A DNA stretch of 6,354 bases from the NCBI GenBank assembly GCA_029258495.1, contig JARHYV010000194.1, forward strand, positions 1 to 6,354, in the 5' to 3' direction. Made by a program: the position numbers and the translations under genes. The DNA comes from Faecousia sp. GTDB lineage: Bacteria > Bacillota > Clostridia > Oscillospirales > Oscillospiraceae. Positions 1 through 6,265 of this stretch are shown here, piece by piece (the first letter of the stretch is position 1; each line of letters begins with the position of its first letter). A model generated the notes under the pieces. That model was not told the origin of the DNA. It saw only the letters and a list, made by a program, of their open reading frames with translations, and ran no database searches.

Positions 1-2
1 TG

Positions 3-134
3 GCTGTTTCGATCCTTTTGGGAATATTTGCTCATGTGATCATCGGTGTGGCAGCGTTCGTGATCTGCACCATCGTTGGAGTGGTGTATTACTTTGTGTT
101 CTTGAAATGGCTTGTAAAGCAGTCGCAAAAATAG
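3..134 (+). CDS. C-terminal end of an unidentified membrane protein (partial)
   Basis: The reading frame is open from the left edge and ends at TAG (132-134), giving 43 residues of a protein whose start lies outside the window. Residues 1-38 are almost entirely hydrophobic (for example AFVICTIVGVVYYFVFLKW). They would form one or two membrane segments and are followed by a short basic tail (KWLVKQSQK), which suggests a cytoplasmic C-terminus. A strong terminator hairpin follows 21 bases after the stop, as expected for the last gene of a transcript. The family cannot be named from this fragment. The basic end after an aromatic-rich helix is seen in many transporters, so I assign no function. 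Confidence 0.6.
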   Translation, partial: AVSILLGIFAHVIIGVAAFVICTIVGVVYYFVFLKWLVKQSQK

Positions 135-155
135 TTCTGCAACAAAGATATGGGA

Positions 156-189
156 AACCCCTCAATGCACGCAGATGCATTGAGGGGTT
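156..189 (+). terminator. Rho-independent terminator between convergent genes
   Basis: A perfect 14-bp inverted repeat (156-169 pairs with 176-189, core CCCCTCAATGCA) encloses a 6-base loop, CGCAGA. On the plus strand it is followed by a T-rich tail (TTCGTTGTTTTATTT). It lies 21 bases after the stop of the partial plus-strand gene and 7 bases beyond the stop of the minus-strand cysteine desulfurase gene. On the minus strand only a short T run follows. It is therefore best oriented for the plus-strand transcript, but it may serve both. Confidence 0.85.
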
Positions 190-196
190 CGTTGTT

Positions 197-1339
197 TTAT
201 TTGTGTTTGGCTTTTTGCTGATAGGGCAGAACGCGCTGCTGCAGGGCTGCAAGCAGAACATCGATCTCTTCTTGGGTCGTATCCCTGCACAGGGACACCC
301 GGAAAGAGCCGTCGATGATCTCGGGGCGTATATTCATGGCACTGAGCACATGACTGCGGTGTCCCTTTGCACAGGCAGAGCCTGCGCTGATGCAGATACC
401 GGACTCCTGAAGAAGGTTCAGGGTGTTCTGCGTCGGGACACCGGGAACGGAAAGGGAGAGAATATGAGGGGCATCGTGGGCACCGTTGATGTGAATACCC
501 TCCATGTCACGGATCTTGGAGATGGCATACTCCAACAGCTGCCGTTCGTGAGTGATGTCACGCTGAAAGCTCTCTGCGCCGGCGGCACAGGCAGCAGCGA
601 AACCCATGATTGCCGGAGTTCCTTCGGTACCGCTGCGCAGACCGTTTTCCTGACCACCGCCCAGAAGGAAAGCGGGGAAGGATTTCAGACGGGGACTGAT
701 GTACAGTGCGCCTGCGCCCTTTGGGCCGTGGATCTTGTGGGAGGAAACGCTGATCAGATCTGCACCAAGTGTTTTCGCCTGAAAGGGAACCTTGAGAAAG
801 CCCTGAACGGCATCGGTGTGGAACACCGCATCGGGGCAGAGCTTGTGGACGAGCTTTGCCATCTGGGCGATGGGCATGACGGCTCCCGTTTCGTTGTTGA
901 CCATCATGATGGAAACCAGAATGGTATCCGGGCGGAGTGCGGCTTTCAGTGCCTCCAAGGTGATCCTGCCCAATTCATCCGGGGGAAGATAGGTGACCTC
1001 AAAGCCCTGAGATTCCAGCTCCTTCATGGGGTTCAGAATAGCATGGTGCTCGATGGCGGTGGTGATGATGTGCTTTTTCTTCTTGCCGAACCGTTTGGCG
1101 GTGGAAAACAGTGCCCAGTTGTCGGCCTCTGTTCCACCGGAGGTGAAGAATACACGATCCGGCTGTGCGCCCAGTGCACCGGCCGTCTGGGTTCGGGCGA
1201 TGCGCAGCTTTTTGGATGCCTCTATACCAAACCCGTATAGTCCGCTGGGGTTTCCCCAGTCGGTGGTCATTGCCTGCATCATGGCCTCAACGGCCTGCGG
1301 GCAGGGCTTGGTGGTGGCGGAATTGTCTAAATAAATCAT
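197..1339 (-). CDS. Cysteine desulfurase, NifS/IscS family
   Basis: A PLP enzyme of 380 aa, about normal length, that converts L-cysteine to alanine and leaves a persulfide on the enzyme for transfer to iron-sulfur assembly or tRNA thiolation. Visible landmarks are the N-terminal YLDNSATT (3-10), GGTEADN (68-74), the EHHAIL cofactor-stacking histidine region (97-102), NNETG (148-152), HTDAVQ with Asp176, and SSHKIHGPKG with the Schiff-base Lys202. RSGTEG follows at 235-240. GSACAKG is at 320-326, with the probable catalytic Cys323 on the mobile loop followed by SHVL. The ATG is preceded by AGAAGGA six bases upstream. It is the last gene of the operon, 15 bp after mnmE. In Bacillus, a dedicated desulfurase (YrvO) feeds MnmA for 2-thiolation of U34. 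Its place beside mnmE suggests a similar role here, but neither MnmA nor a scaffold protein is in view. The family is certain and the specific partner is inferred. Confidence 0.95.
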   Translation of the reverse strand: MIYLDNSATTKPCPQAVEAMMQAMTTDWGNPSGLYGFGIEASKKLRIARTQTAGALGAQPDRVFFTSGGTEADNWALFSTAKRFGKKKKHIITTAIEHHAILNPMKELESQGFEVTYLPPDELGRITLEALKAALRPDTILVSIMMVNNETGAVMPIAQMAKLVHKLCPDAVFHTDAVQGFLKVPFQAKTLGADLISVSSHKIHGPKGAGALYISPRLKSFPAFLLGGGQENGLRSGTEGTPAIMGFAAACAAGAESFQRDITHERQLLEYAISKIRDMEGIHINGAHDAPHILSLSVPGVPTQNTLNLLQESGICISAGSACAKGHRSHVLSAMNIRPEIIDGSFRVSLCRDTTQEEIDVLLAALQQRVLPYQQKAKHK

Positions 1340-1354
1340 CTTTTTTCCTTCTTT

Positions 1355-2716
1355 TTATTTGCCTACACAAAATCGCTCGAAGATCCGTGCAGTAATGTCT
1401 TCTCGTACGGTGGCGCCGGTAACCTCGCCCATGGCCTCCATGGCAAGCTCTACATCCGTGAGCACCGCATCCGGGGTGAAGCCCATCATCAGCCCCTGCA
1501 TTGCAGACAGGATCCCCTCGTATGCACGGCGGATGGCATCGTATTGGCGGGCATTGGTCAGGATGCTGCCGTCACAGGGGGACTCCCCTGCAAACATCAG
1601 CTCCACGGCATCGGTCAGCAGATCCATACCTTCTCCGGTTTTGGTACTGAAAGGGATGATGTCCAGAAAGGGCAGATCGATGGGACGGACAACCGGTTTC
1701 AGATCGGATTTGTTCAGCAGAACGATCACATTCTGCAGATCGCAGCACATGTCGATGACGCTCTGATCTTCGTCGGTGAGGGGCTGAGAGCTGTCGCACA
1801 CGAAAATCACCAGATCGGCTGATTTCACAGCCTCCATAGAGCGCTCTACACCCATGGCCTCGATCTGATCGGCAGTATCGCGGATGCCGGCGGTATCGAT
1901 AAGCCGCAGGACAGTGGAGCCGAGCTTTACGGTTTCTTCGACGGTATCACGGGTCGTGCCTGCAACCTCTGTTACAATTACCCGATCGTAACCGGCAAGG
2001 GTGTTAAGCAGACTGCTTTTGCCTACATTCGGCTTGCCGACGATGGCGGCACGGACACCGCGTTTCAGGATCTGCCCCTGATGGTAGGTGCTCAGAATGG
2101 CATACAGTGCCTTTGCGTTTGCTTTCAGCTGTGCAGAATAGTTCTGGAGCTGAAAATCATCGATATCCTCATCGGGGTAATCCAGTACGGCATGAAAATG
2201 ACTGCAAAGGTCGTTGAGTGCGTCGTAGATTGGATTAAGTTTCTTTTGCAGGACACCTGTGACCTGTCCGGCCGCGTTGGCGGCGGCCTCGGCAGTCTCG
2301 GCCTCGATCAGATCGATCACGGCCTCGGCGCTGGTCAGATCCATCCGCCCGTTCAGAAATGCGCGCTTGGTGAATTCGCCGCGGGTGGCAGGACGCGCGC
2401 CGGCTCGGAAGATGGAGTCCAAACCAGCCGCCAGTACAGCGGGTGAGCCGTGGCAGTGAAATTCCACGGTGTCCTCTCCGGTGTAGCTGTTGGGGCCGGG
2501 AGTGTAGACGGCCATGCACTGGTCGATCATGCGGCCGCCTGCATCGCTCAGCTCGCCCAGAACCAGCTTTCTGGCAGGAGCCTCGGACAGCGGCGCACCG
2601 TTGATCCGCTTGAATACCTTTTGTGCCACATGGACGCATCCTTCGCCGGACAGGCGGATGATGCCGATGGCACTGATTTGATTGCCGGTGGAAACGGCTG
2701 CAATAATATCTGCCAT
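1355..2716 (-). CDS. mnmE: tRNA uridine-5-carboxymethylaminomethyl modification GTPase MnmE
   Basis: A protein of 453 aa, full length for MnmE (TrmE/ThdF). With MnmG it installs the (carboxymethyl)aminomethyl group at C5 of wobble U34 in certain tRNAs, in the cytoplasm. The N-terminal folate-binding domain is visible as DIIAAVSTG at 3-11, IGIIRLSG at 17-24, EFHCHGSP at 85-92 and GEFTKRAFLNGRMDL at 113-127. A helical domain follows, interrupted by the G domain. The G domain holds the P-loop GKPNVGKS (227-234), G2 GTTRDT (253-258), G3 DTAG (274-277) and G4 NKSD (335-338). The protein ends in FCVGK (449-453) with the conserved C-terminal cysteine Cys450. Translation is likely coupled to the upstream NUDIX gene: the stop TGA and this ATG are 2 bp apart, and the GAGGAG ribosome site lies inside the end of that gene. 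No mnmG is present in the window. Confidence 0.98.
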   Translation of the reverse strand: MADIIAAVSTGNQISAIGIIRLSGEGCVHVAQKVFKRINGAPLSEAPARKLVLGELSDAGGRMIDQCMAVYTPGPNSYTGEDTVEFHCHGSPAVLAAGLDSIFRAGARPATRGEFTKRAFLNGRMDLTSAEAVIDLIEAETAEAAANAAGQVTGVLQKKLNPIYDALNDLCSHFHAVLDYPDEDIDDFQLQNYSAQLKANAKALYAILSTYHQGQILKRGVRAAIVGKPNVGKSSLLNTLAGYDRVIVTEVAGTTRDTVEETVKLGSTVLRLIDTAGIRDTADQIEAMGVERSMEAVKSADLVIFVCDSSQPLTDEDQSVIDMCCDLQNVIVLLNKSDLKPVVRPIDLPFLDIIPFSTKTGEGMDLLTDAVELMFAGESPCDGSILTNARQYDAIRRAYEGILSAMQGLMMGFTPDAVLTDVELAMEAMGEVTGATVREDITARIFERFCVGK

Positions 2717-2718
2717 GA

Positions 2719-3330
2719 TCAGTTCTCCTCAATGAATTTCAGGGGGTCACCATCGGATGCGATGAAGTGCATGAGCATATACGCACACATGATGGCGACA
2801 TTTTCTTCTCTCAGGATCCGACGGCATTCTGCGCGGTCAGCCAGAATGACCTGAATATCCTCGGACTCCTCCTGATGGATATTTGTGGGAATTCCCTCGC
2901 AATAGCCAAAGCAGGTGCCGCAGCTTTCGTCCGTCATGCCGGCAGTGGTGAAGAAAGGACGCTGATAGGCACTGCCGTCGATGGGGTGGAAGGTCAGACC
3001 GGTTTCTTCGTACATTTCACGGATGCCGGCCTGCATCATATCCTCGCCGGGATCGACCAAACCGGCAGGGAATTCATAGACATAATCACCCACCGGATAG
3101 CGATACTGCCGCACCAGAACCAGTCTGTCTTTTTTGGGGCCATATACACCGTATATAATGACCCCATCAGGCTTGGGCTCGTGGGTGACGGCTTTCAGCT
3201 GCGATGAGTCTTTTGCTCTGGAGGAAACATAGTATTCCAAAGGCTCGCCGTTTCTCTGGGAGCCGGAAAATTGATATAGGTTCAAAAAAGGATTGTCGGT
3301 AAGCTTTTGAACCTGATGGATCCGGTTCAT
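2719..3330 (-). CDS. NUDIX hydrolase, ADP-ribose pyrophosphatase-like
   Basis: This probably hydrolyses ADP-ribose or a related nucleoside diphosphate derivative in the cytoplasm. From the start chosen here it is 203 aa. It has a perfect Nudix box, GX5EX7REUXEEXGU, at residues 90-112 (G..E..REMYEETGL). Ahead of it is the ADP-ribose pyrophosphatase-style stretch LVLVRQYRYP..EFPAGLVDPGE, and after it FTTAGMTDES. I chose the ATG at 3330 because GAGGA (3336-3340 on the minus strand) sits 5 bases upstream of it. An in-frame ATG four codons earlier (3342) has only a distant AAGGA about 14 bases away. It is the first gene of an operon with mnmE and the cysteine desulfurase, and the mnmE ribosome site lies in its last codons. 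Substrate specificity within the family cannot be settled by eye. Confidence 0.92.
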   Translation of the reverse strand: MNRIHQVQKLTDNPFLNLYQFSGSQRNGEPLEYYVSSRAKDSSQLKAVTHEPKPDGVIIYGVYGPKKDRLVLVRQYRYPVGDYVYEFPAGLVDPGEDMMQAGIREMYEETGLTFHPIDGSAYQRPFFTTAGMTDESCGTCFGYCEGIPTNIHQEESEDIQVILADRAECRRILREENVAIMCAYMLMHFIASDGDPLKFIEEN

Positions 3331-3362
3331 AAAATTCCTCATTTCTATTATCAGTATCCTTT

Positions 3363-3391
3363 ACTATACCATGCCGCCCAAAAATCTGCAA
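3363..3391 (-). promoter_or_regulatory. Candidate sigma-A promoter of the NUDIX-mnmE-desulfurase operon
   Basis: Read on the minus strand, TTGCAG (3386-3391) is followed after exactly 17 bases by TATAGT (3363-3368). TG lies one base upstream of the -10, which makes it an extended -10. The -10 matches the consensus at five of six positions and the -35 at only three. A transcript would begin near 3356 and carry a leader of about 26 bases containing GAGGA before the ATG at 3330. The position and spacing fit well, but the call rests on sequence only. Confidence 0.6.
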
Positions 3392-3427
3392 TGCTTTGGA
3401 GGGTATATTTCCCGGCAGAGCAGGGAA

Positions 3428-3443
3428 ACCTCACCAGTGAGGT
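3428..3443. repeat. Perfect inverted repeat overlapping the gerA-type gene's ribosome binding site
   Basis: ACCTCAC (3428-3434) and GTGAGGT (3437-3443) are exact reverse complements separated by CA. In RNA this would fold as a six-pair stem with a four-base loop, CCAG, or seven pairs with a strained loop. The right arm contains most of the GAGGTG Shine-Dalgarno site (3439-3444) that serves the TTG start at 3451. It could hide the ribosome site in the mRNA, or be a 16-bp operator for a dimeric repressor. The repeat is seen directly. Its function is inferred. Confidence 0.6.
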
Positions 3444-3450
3444 GGTATGC

Positions 3451-4872
3451 TTGAAACAGGAAATCACGGATCAGGCAATTCGGCAGATGTTTCAGGGAGC
3501 AGGGGATTTTATCGCCCGGGAACTGCTGTGCGGAGGTCAGAGGATCTATGCGTATATGATCGACGGCTTGGTATCGGGATCGGATGCATCTCACTATATT
3601 ATGAAACCCCTGTCCGATCTGGAAGAGGCGTCCATGGAGCGGCTGTACCGCTGTGCGTTGGATGGAACAATATATAATAGTGTGGCAGAACCCTGTGAGG
3701 ATGTTCAATCGGTTGCCATGAAACTTGTAAACGGGTATTGTGTGGTGCTGTTTCCTGCCATCGGCGCTGCTGCCTTTGAGGTAAAGACTCCGGAAAAGCG
3801 CGGCATCTCACCGCCGGATGTCGAAAATACGGTGAAGGGGCCGAAGGATGCCTTTACGGAAACGATCCGAACCAATACGAGCCTTGTGCGGCGGCATCTG
3901 CGCACACCGCAGCTGAGGCTGTATCAGACGGTGGTAGGCAGAAGAAGTCTGACAAGCGTTACAGCCGCATGGATCGAGGGGCTGACCAATCCGGAACTGG
4001 TGAAACGCTTGCAAAAGCGATTGGATGAGATCGATATAGATGGTCTTCTTTCACCGGCAGCGGTAGAAGAATATGTATCGGGCAGCAGAAAGACTCCGTT
4101 TCCGCTTTTGCAATACACCCAAAGAGCGGACAAATTTGCAGCAGGCCTGCTGACGGGCAGGGTGGGGCTGCTGGTGGACGGACTGCCGTTGGGATATCTG
4201 CTGCCTGTAGATCTGGGGTATCTGATGACCAGTCAGGAGGATGAAGGGGTCGATTACCTGTCAGCATCCTTTATTCGTGTTCTCCGCTATGGTGCGCTCT
4301 TCCTCAGCTTGCTGCTGCCGGGGATCTATATTGCACTTGCCACATTCCATCAGCAGATGATCCCGCTGCCGTTGCTGCGCGCTATGATCGAAAGCAAGCA
4401 GTCTGTTCCTTTTTCGTCGGCTGCCGAGGTTCTGGGCCTGCTGCTTGCCTTTGAATTACTTCAGCAGGCAGGGATCCACCTGCCGCAAAACATCGGGCAG
4501 TCCGTTTCAATCATCGGTGGGATCGTTGTGGGAACGGCGGCGGTAGAGGCCAGCCTGATTTCGCCGGCGGCACTCATTGTGGTCAGTCTGGCAGGGGTGT
4601 GCGGATTTGCCATGCCCAATCAGGACTTTGGAGAGGCGCTTAGGCTGTGCCGGCTTGCGTTGACGCTGATTGCAGCATTTGCCGGATTGTTCGGCGTTGC
4701 GGTGGGATGGATCCTGCTGCTGATCCATCTGTCCGGCTTGGAAAGCCTTGGACTGTCCTATCTGGCTCCGTTTTCAGAGCTTGAGTCGGCAGGGATCCTG
4801 AGGACACGGCTGAAGTGCAGCAAGCTCCGTCCCAAATCCCTGCACCCTTTGGATCGGAGGAACCAAAAATGA
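3451..4872 (+). CDS. Spore germination protein, GerA family (germinant receptor A subunit)
   Basis: A germinant receptor A subunit, which acts in the spore inner membrane with B and C subunits to sense nutrients. From the TTG at 3451 it is 473 aa. A soluble N-terminal part (about 1-275) contains YMIDGLV (35-41) and the family hallmark GPKDAFTETIRTNTSLVRRHLR spread over 130-151. Next come YLSASFIRVLRYGALF (269-284), a membrane helix (about 281-299) and FHQQMIP (299-305). PQNIGQSVSIIGGIVVG follows at 345-361, with further hydrophobic helices to about 428 and a short basic tail. The TTG is chosen because GAGGTG (3439-3444) lies six bases upstream, and the resulting N-terminus suits the family. 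The in-frame ATG at 3391 (493 aa) has no ribosome site. The stop overlaps the next ATG. SpoVAF is a close paralogue, but no spoVA genes are here and a GerB-like permease follows. Confidence 0.9.
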   Translation: MKQEITDQAIRQMFQGAGDFIARELLCGGQRIYAYMIDGLVSGSDASHYIMKPLSDLEEASMERLYRCALDGTIYNSVAEPCEDVQSVAMKLVNGYCVVLFPAIGAAAFEVKTPEKRGISPPDVENTVKGPKDAFTETIRTNTSLVRRHLRTPQLRLYQTVVGRRSLTSVTAAWIEGLTNPELVKRLQKRLDEIDIDGLLSPAAVEEYVSGSRKTPFPLLQYTQRADKFAAGLLTGRVGLLVDGLPLGYLLPVDLGYLMTSQEDEGVDYLSASFIRVLRYGALFLSLLLPGIYIALATFHQQMIPLPLLRAMIESKQSVPFSSAAEVLGLLLAFELLQQAGIHLPQNIGQSVSIIGGIVVGTAAVEASLISPAALIVVSLAGVCGFAMPNQDFGEALRLCRLALTLIAAFAGLFGVAVGWILLLIHLSGLESLGLSYLAPFSELESAGILRTRLKCSKLRPKSLHPLDRRNQK

Positions 4873-5348
4873 AACAATGGGGAATATTCCTTCTCATAAT
4901 TCTGGGCGGTGGGCTTTTGCTCCGACTGCCGCATCCGGGCACGGATATCGCGCATCTGGAGCCGGTAGAGGTCGTTCAGGTTCGTCAGATGCAGACACAG
5001 ATCGAAGTAACGACCGATACGGGAGCAGCAGGGCATGGAGATACTCTGGCGCAGGCTGTGGAGGATATGAAGGAGCATGCTATGGGGGAGATTTTTCTGG
5101 ATACGGCAGATTATCTGCTGCTTGATTTGCATGGGCTGGAGATTGAGGAGCTTTATCCGCTTTTTCGTCCGGGATGCAAGGTCTGCAACACAAGCGGCAT
5201 AGATGACCTGGAAACGGCAGGCGTGTATTTGCAGACCCATGAGCCGGAGAAATCCCTGCTGCGTATCTGTGCAGAACCCACAGAATTGGAAGAATTGGTG
5301 CAGACGGAAGGAGGAATGGTGCTTGTCCGAGAAAAAAGGGATGGATAA
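4869..5348 (+). CDS. Small membrane-anchored protein, probable minimal GerC-like germination subunit
   Basis: A protein of 159 aa with one N-terminal hydrophobic segment (about 5-20, WGIFLLIILGGGLLLRL) and an otherwise soluble, acidic domain, probably outside the membrane. The ATG overlaps the stop of the GerA gene (ATGA) and has GGAGG eight bases upstream, so translation is probably coupled. I see a loose match to the first domain of Ger(x)C proteins: GDTLAQAVEDMKE (57-69) followed by IFLDTADYLLLD (75-86) resembles their 'G-T-xx-A' helix and the following strand. Normal GerC proteins are lipoproteins of about 370-400 aa. This one has no cysteine in or after the hydrophobic segment, so it has no lipobox, and it lacks room for the later domains. 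A CxxC pair (C103, C106) is present. The gene is certain; the GerC assignment is an inference supported mainly by position. Confidence 0.8.
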   Translation: MKQWGIFLLIILGGGLLLRLPHPGTDIAHLEPVEVVQVRQMQTQIEVTTDTGAAGHGDTLAQAVEDMKEHAMGEIFLDTADYLLLDLHGLEIEELYPLFRPGCKVCNTSGIDDLETAGVYLQTHEPEKSLLRICAEPTELEELVQTEGGMVLVREKRDG

Positions 5349-6240
5349 ACGGCTCTTGGGGTGGGTGACGGCGGCAGTGATAGCGCCGCTCGCTCATGCA
5401 TCCGGCATTGGATGGTTTAGTATGGTGATGGGGTGTCTGATCCTGATCCCGATCAGTGCATTTGCGTCAAGAGGCTGGACTGGCCTAGGGAAAAACTTAT
5501 CGGCGTTGGAGCTCCTTTGGCTCGTTCTGATACTGCCGACATTGATGAAGGGGAGTGCAGCCTATTGGCCGGCGCAGAATGATTTGGCTGTTCCCGTTGC
5601 CATCGTATTGTTGACCCTGTTGTCCGGATCTGCGGAAAAGGGGAGCAGAGCGGGAACGATCCTGCTGTGTACCATAATATTGCTGTATGTTCCGGTGGTT
5701 CTCTGCGGAATTTCGGATGTGAATATAAAATGGATGGAGCCGCAATGGAACGGGTGGGACTGGAATGCGGTTCCGGTACTGCTGATACCGGGCTTGGTTG
5801 GCTTGTGGGGGACACAGGCGAATGGGAGAGGACGGGCGTTGGCTGGGATCGGAATCTTTGCGATTGTGATGGCAGGGATCACACAAGGTGTGCTCAGCTT
5901 AAAGATCTGTAATCTGGAGACGGCCCCGCTGTATACACTGGCACAGACACTTCACATAGGCGGCATCAGCAGATTTGAGGCAGTGGTGTCTATGACGATG
6001 ACACTTGGGTATTATGCACTGGCAAGCTTTCTGGTAGCATGCGGCGGCAAGCTGGGGAAAACCATCGGTATACCGGAGTTTCAAGGAAAACTATGGGTCG
6101 TTGGGGTGACGGTTCTTCTGCTGCTTATGGATCTGTCGCTGCCTCAGGAAATGGCGGCTGTGGGCAGTGTCATTCTGTGGGGGATCGTCCCGATTTTGAT
6201 GCCGAAAAATAAAATCGAAAAAAGTAAAAAAAGTGCTTGA
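5323..6240 (+). CDS. GerB-like germinant receptor permease (divergent, APC-type)
   Basis: A very hydrophobic protein of 305 aa with about ten membrane segments. Approximate spans are 11-24, 31-47, 62-79, 88-101, 111-128, 150-164, 172-192, 219-240, 256-270 and 276-293, followed by a lysine-rich tail (KNKIEKSKKSA). GerB subunits are ten-helix transporter-like proteins of about 365 aa, so this one is short. The stretch GISRFEAVVSM (214-224) before a helix resembles the R-x-E region of GerAB, and the segment NIKWMEP (134-140) also fits that family. GGAGG (5310-5314) lies eight bases before the TTG at 5323, so I choose that start. It overlaps the previous gene by 26 bases. ATG 5341 (299 aa) is the alternative and has a poorly spaced AGGG directly before it. 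Its position in a GerA operon strengthens the call, and the substrate is unknown. Confidence 0.75.
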   Translation: MSEKKGMDKRLLGWVTAAVIAPLAHASGIGWFSMVMGCLILIPISAFASRGWTGLGKNLSALELLWLVLILPTLMKGSAAYWPAQNDLAVPVAIVLLTLLSGSAEKGSRAGTILLCTIILLYVPVVLCGISDVNIKWMEPQWNGWDWNAVPVLLIPGLVGLWGTQANGRGRALAGIGIFAIVMAGITQGVLSLKICNLETAPLYTLAQTLHIGGISRFEAVVSMTMTLGYYALASFLVACGGKLGKTIGIPEFQGKLWVVGVTVLLLLMDLSLPQEMAAVGSVILWGIVPILMPKNKIEKSKKSA

Positions 6241-6265
6241 CAATCTTTGGTGGGCATGATAATAT
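6205..6265 (+). promoter_or_regulatory. Strong sigma-A-type promoter with upstream A-tracts
   Basis: A perfect -35 TTGACA (6237-6242) is followed after 17 bases by TAATAT (6260-6265), with TG one base upstream, which makes it an extended -10. GATAAT at 15 bases is an overlapping alternative. Four A-tracts upstream (6205-6209, 6211-6214, 6218-6223, 6226-6232) resemble an UP element or bent DNA. The -35 overlaps the stop codon of the permease gene. Transcription would start near 6272 and leave the window to the right. Such a layout is typical of highly expressed genes, including stable-RNA operons. Confidence 0.7.

Noticed and set aside
107..1240. Long plus-strand open frame of 377 codons
   Set aside because: It lies antisense to the cysteine desulfurase gene, whose motifs are unmistakable, and its translation shows no domain pattern. 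It also runs through the terminator hairpin.
2235..2732. Minus-strand frame of 165 codons inside mnmE
   Set aside because: An arginine/serine-rich out-of-frame translation of mnmE codons with no ribosome site. It is a shadow.
3346..3351. TATTAT as a plus-strand -10 for the germination operon
   Set aside because: No acceptable -35 lies 16-18 bases upstream, and an AT-rich hexamer is expected by chance here.
3307..3450. N-terminal extension of the GerA protein (521 or 493 aa versions)
   Set aside because: Neither ATG 3307 nor ATG 3391 has a Shine-Dalgarno site. The former lies inside the NUDIX gene, and the extra residues do not resemble the family N-terminus.
3447..3677. Out-of-frame ATG at 3447 just before the TTG start, hinting at a frameshifted GerA start
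   Set aside because: The spacing from GAGGTG to this ATG is only about 2 bases, while the TTG is at 6. The 76-codon frame has no recognisable content.
4815..4868. Upstream ATG 4815 for the small germination protein
   Set aside because: It lies deep inside the GerA gene and would place a polar extension before the signal-anchor. ATG 4869 has GGAGG at ideal spacing.
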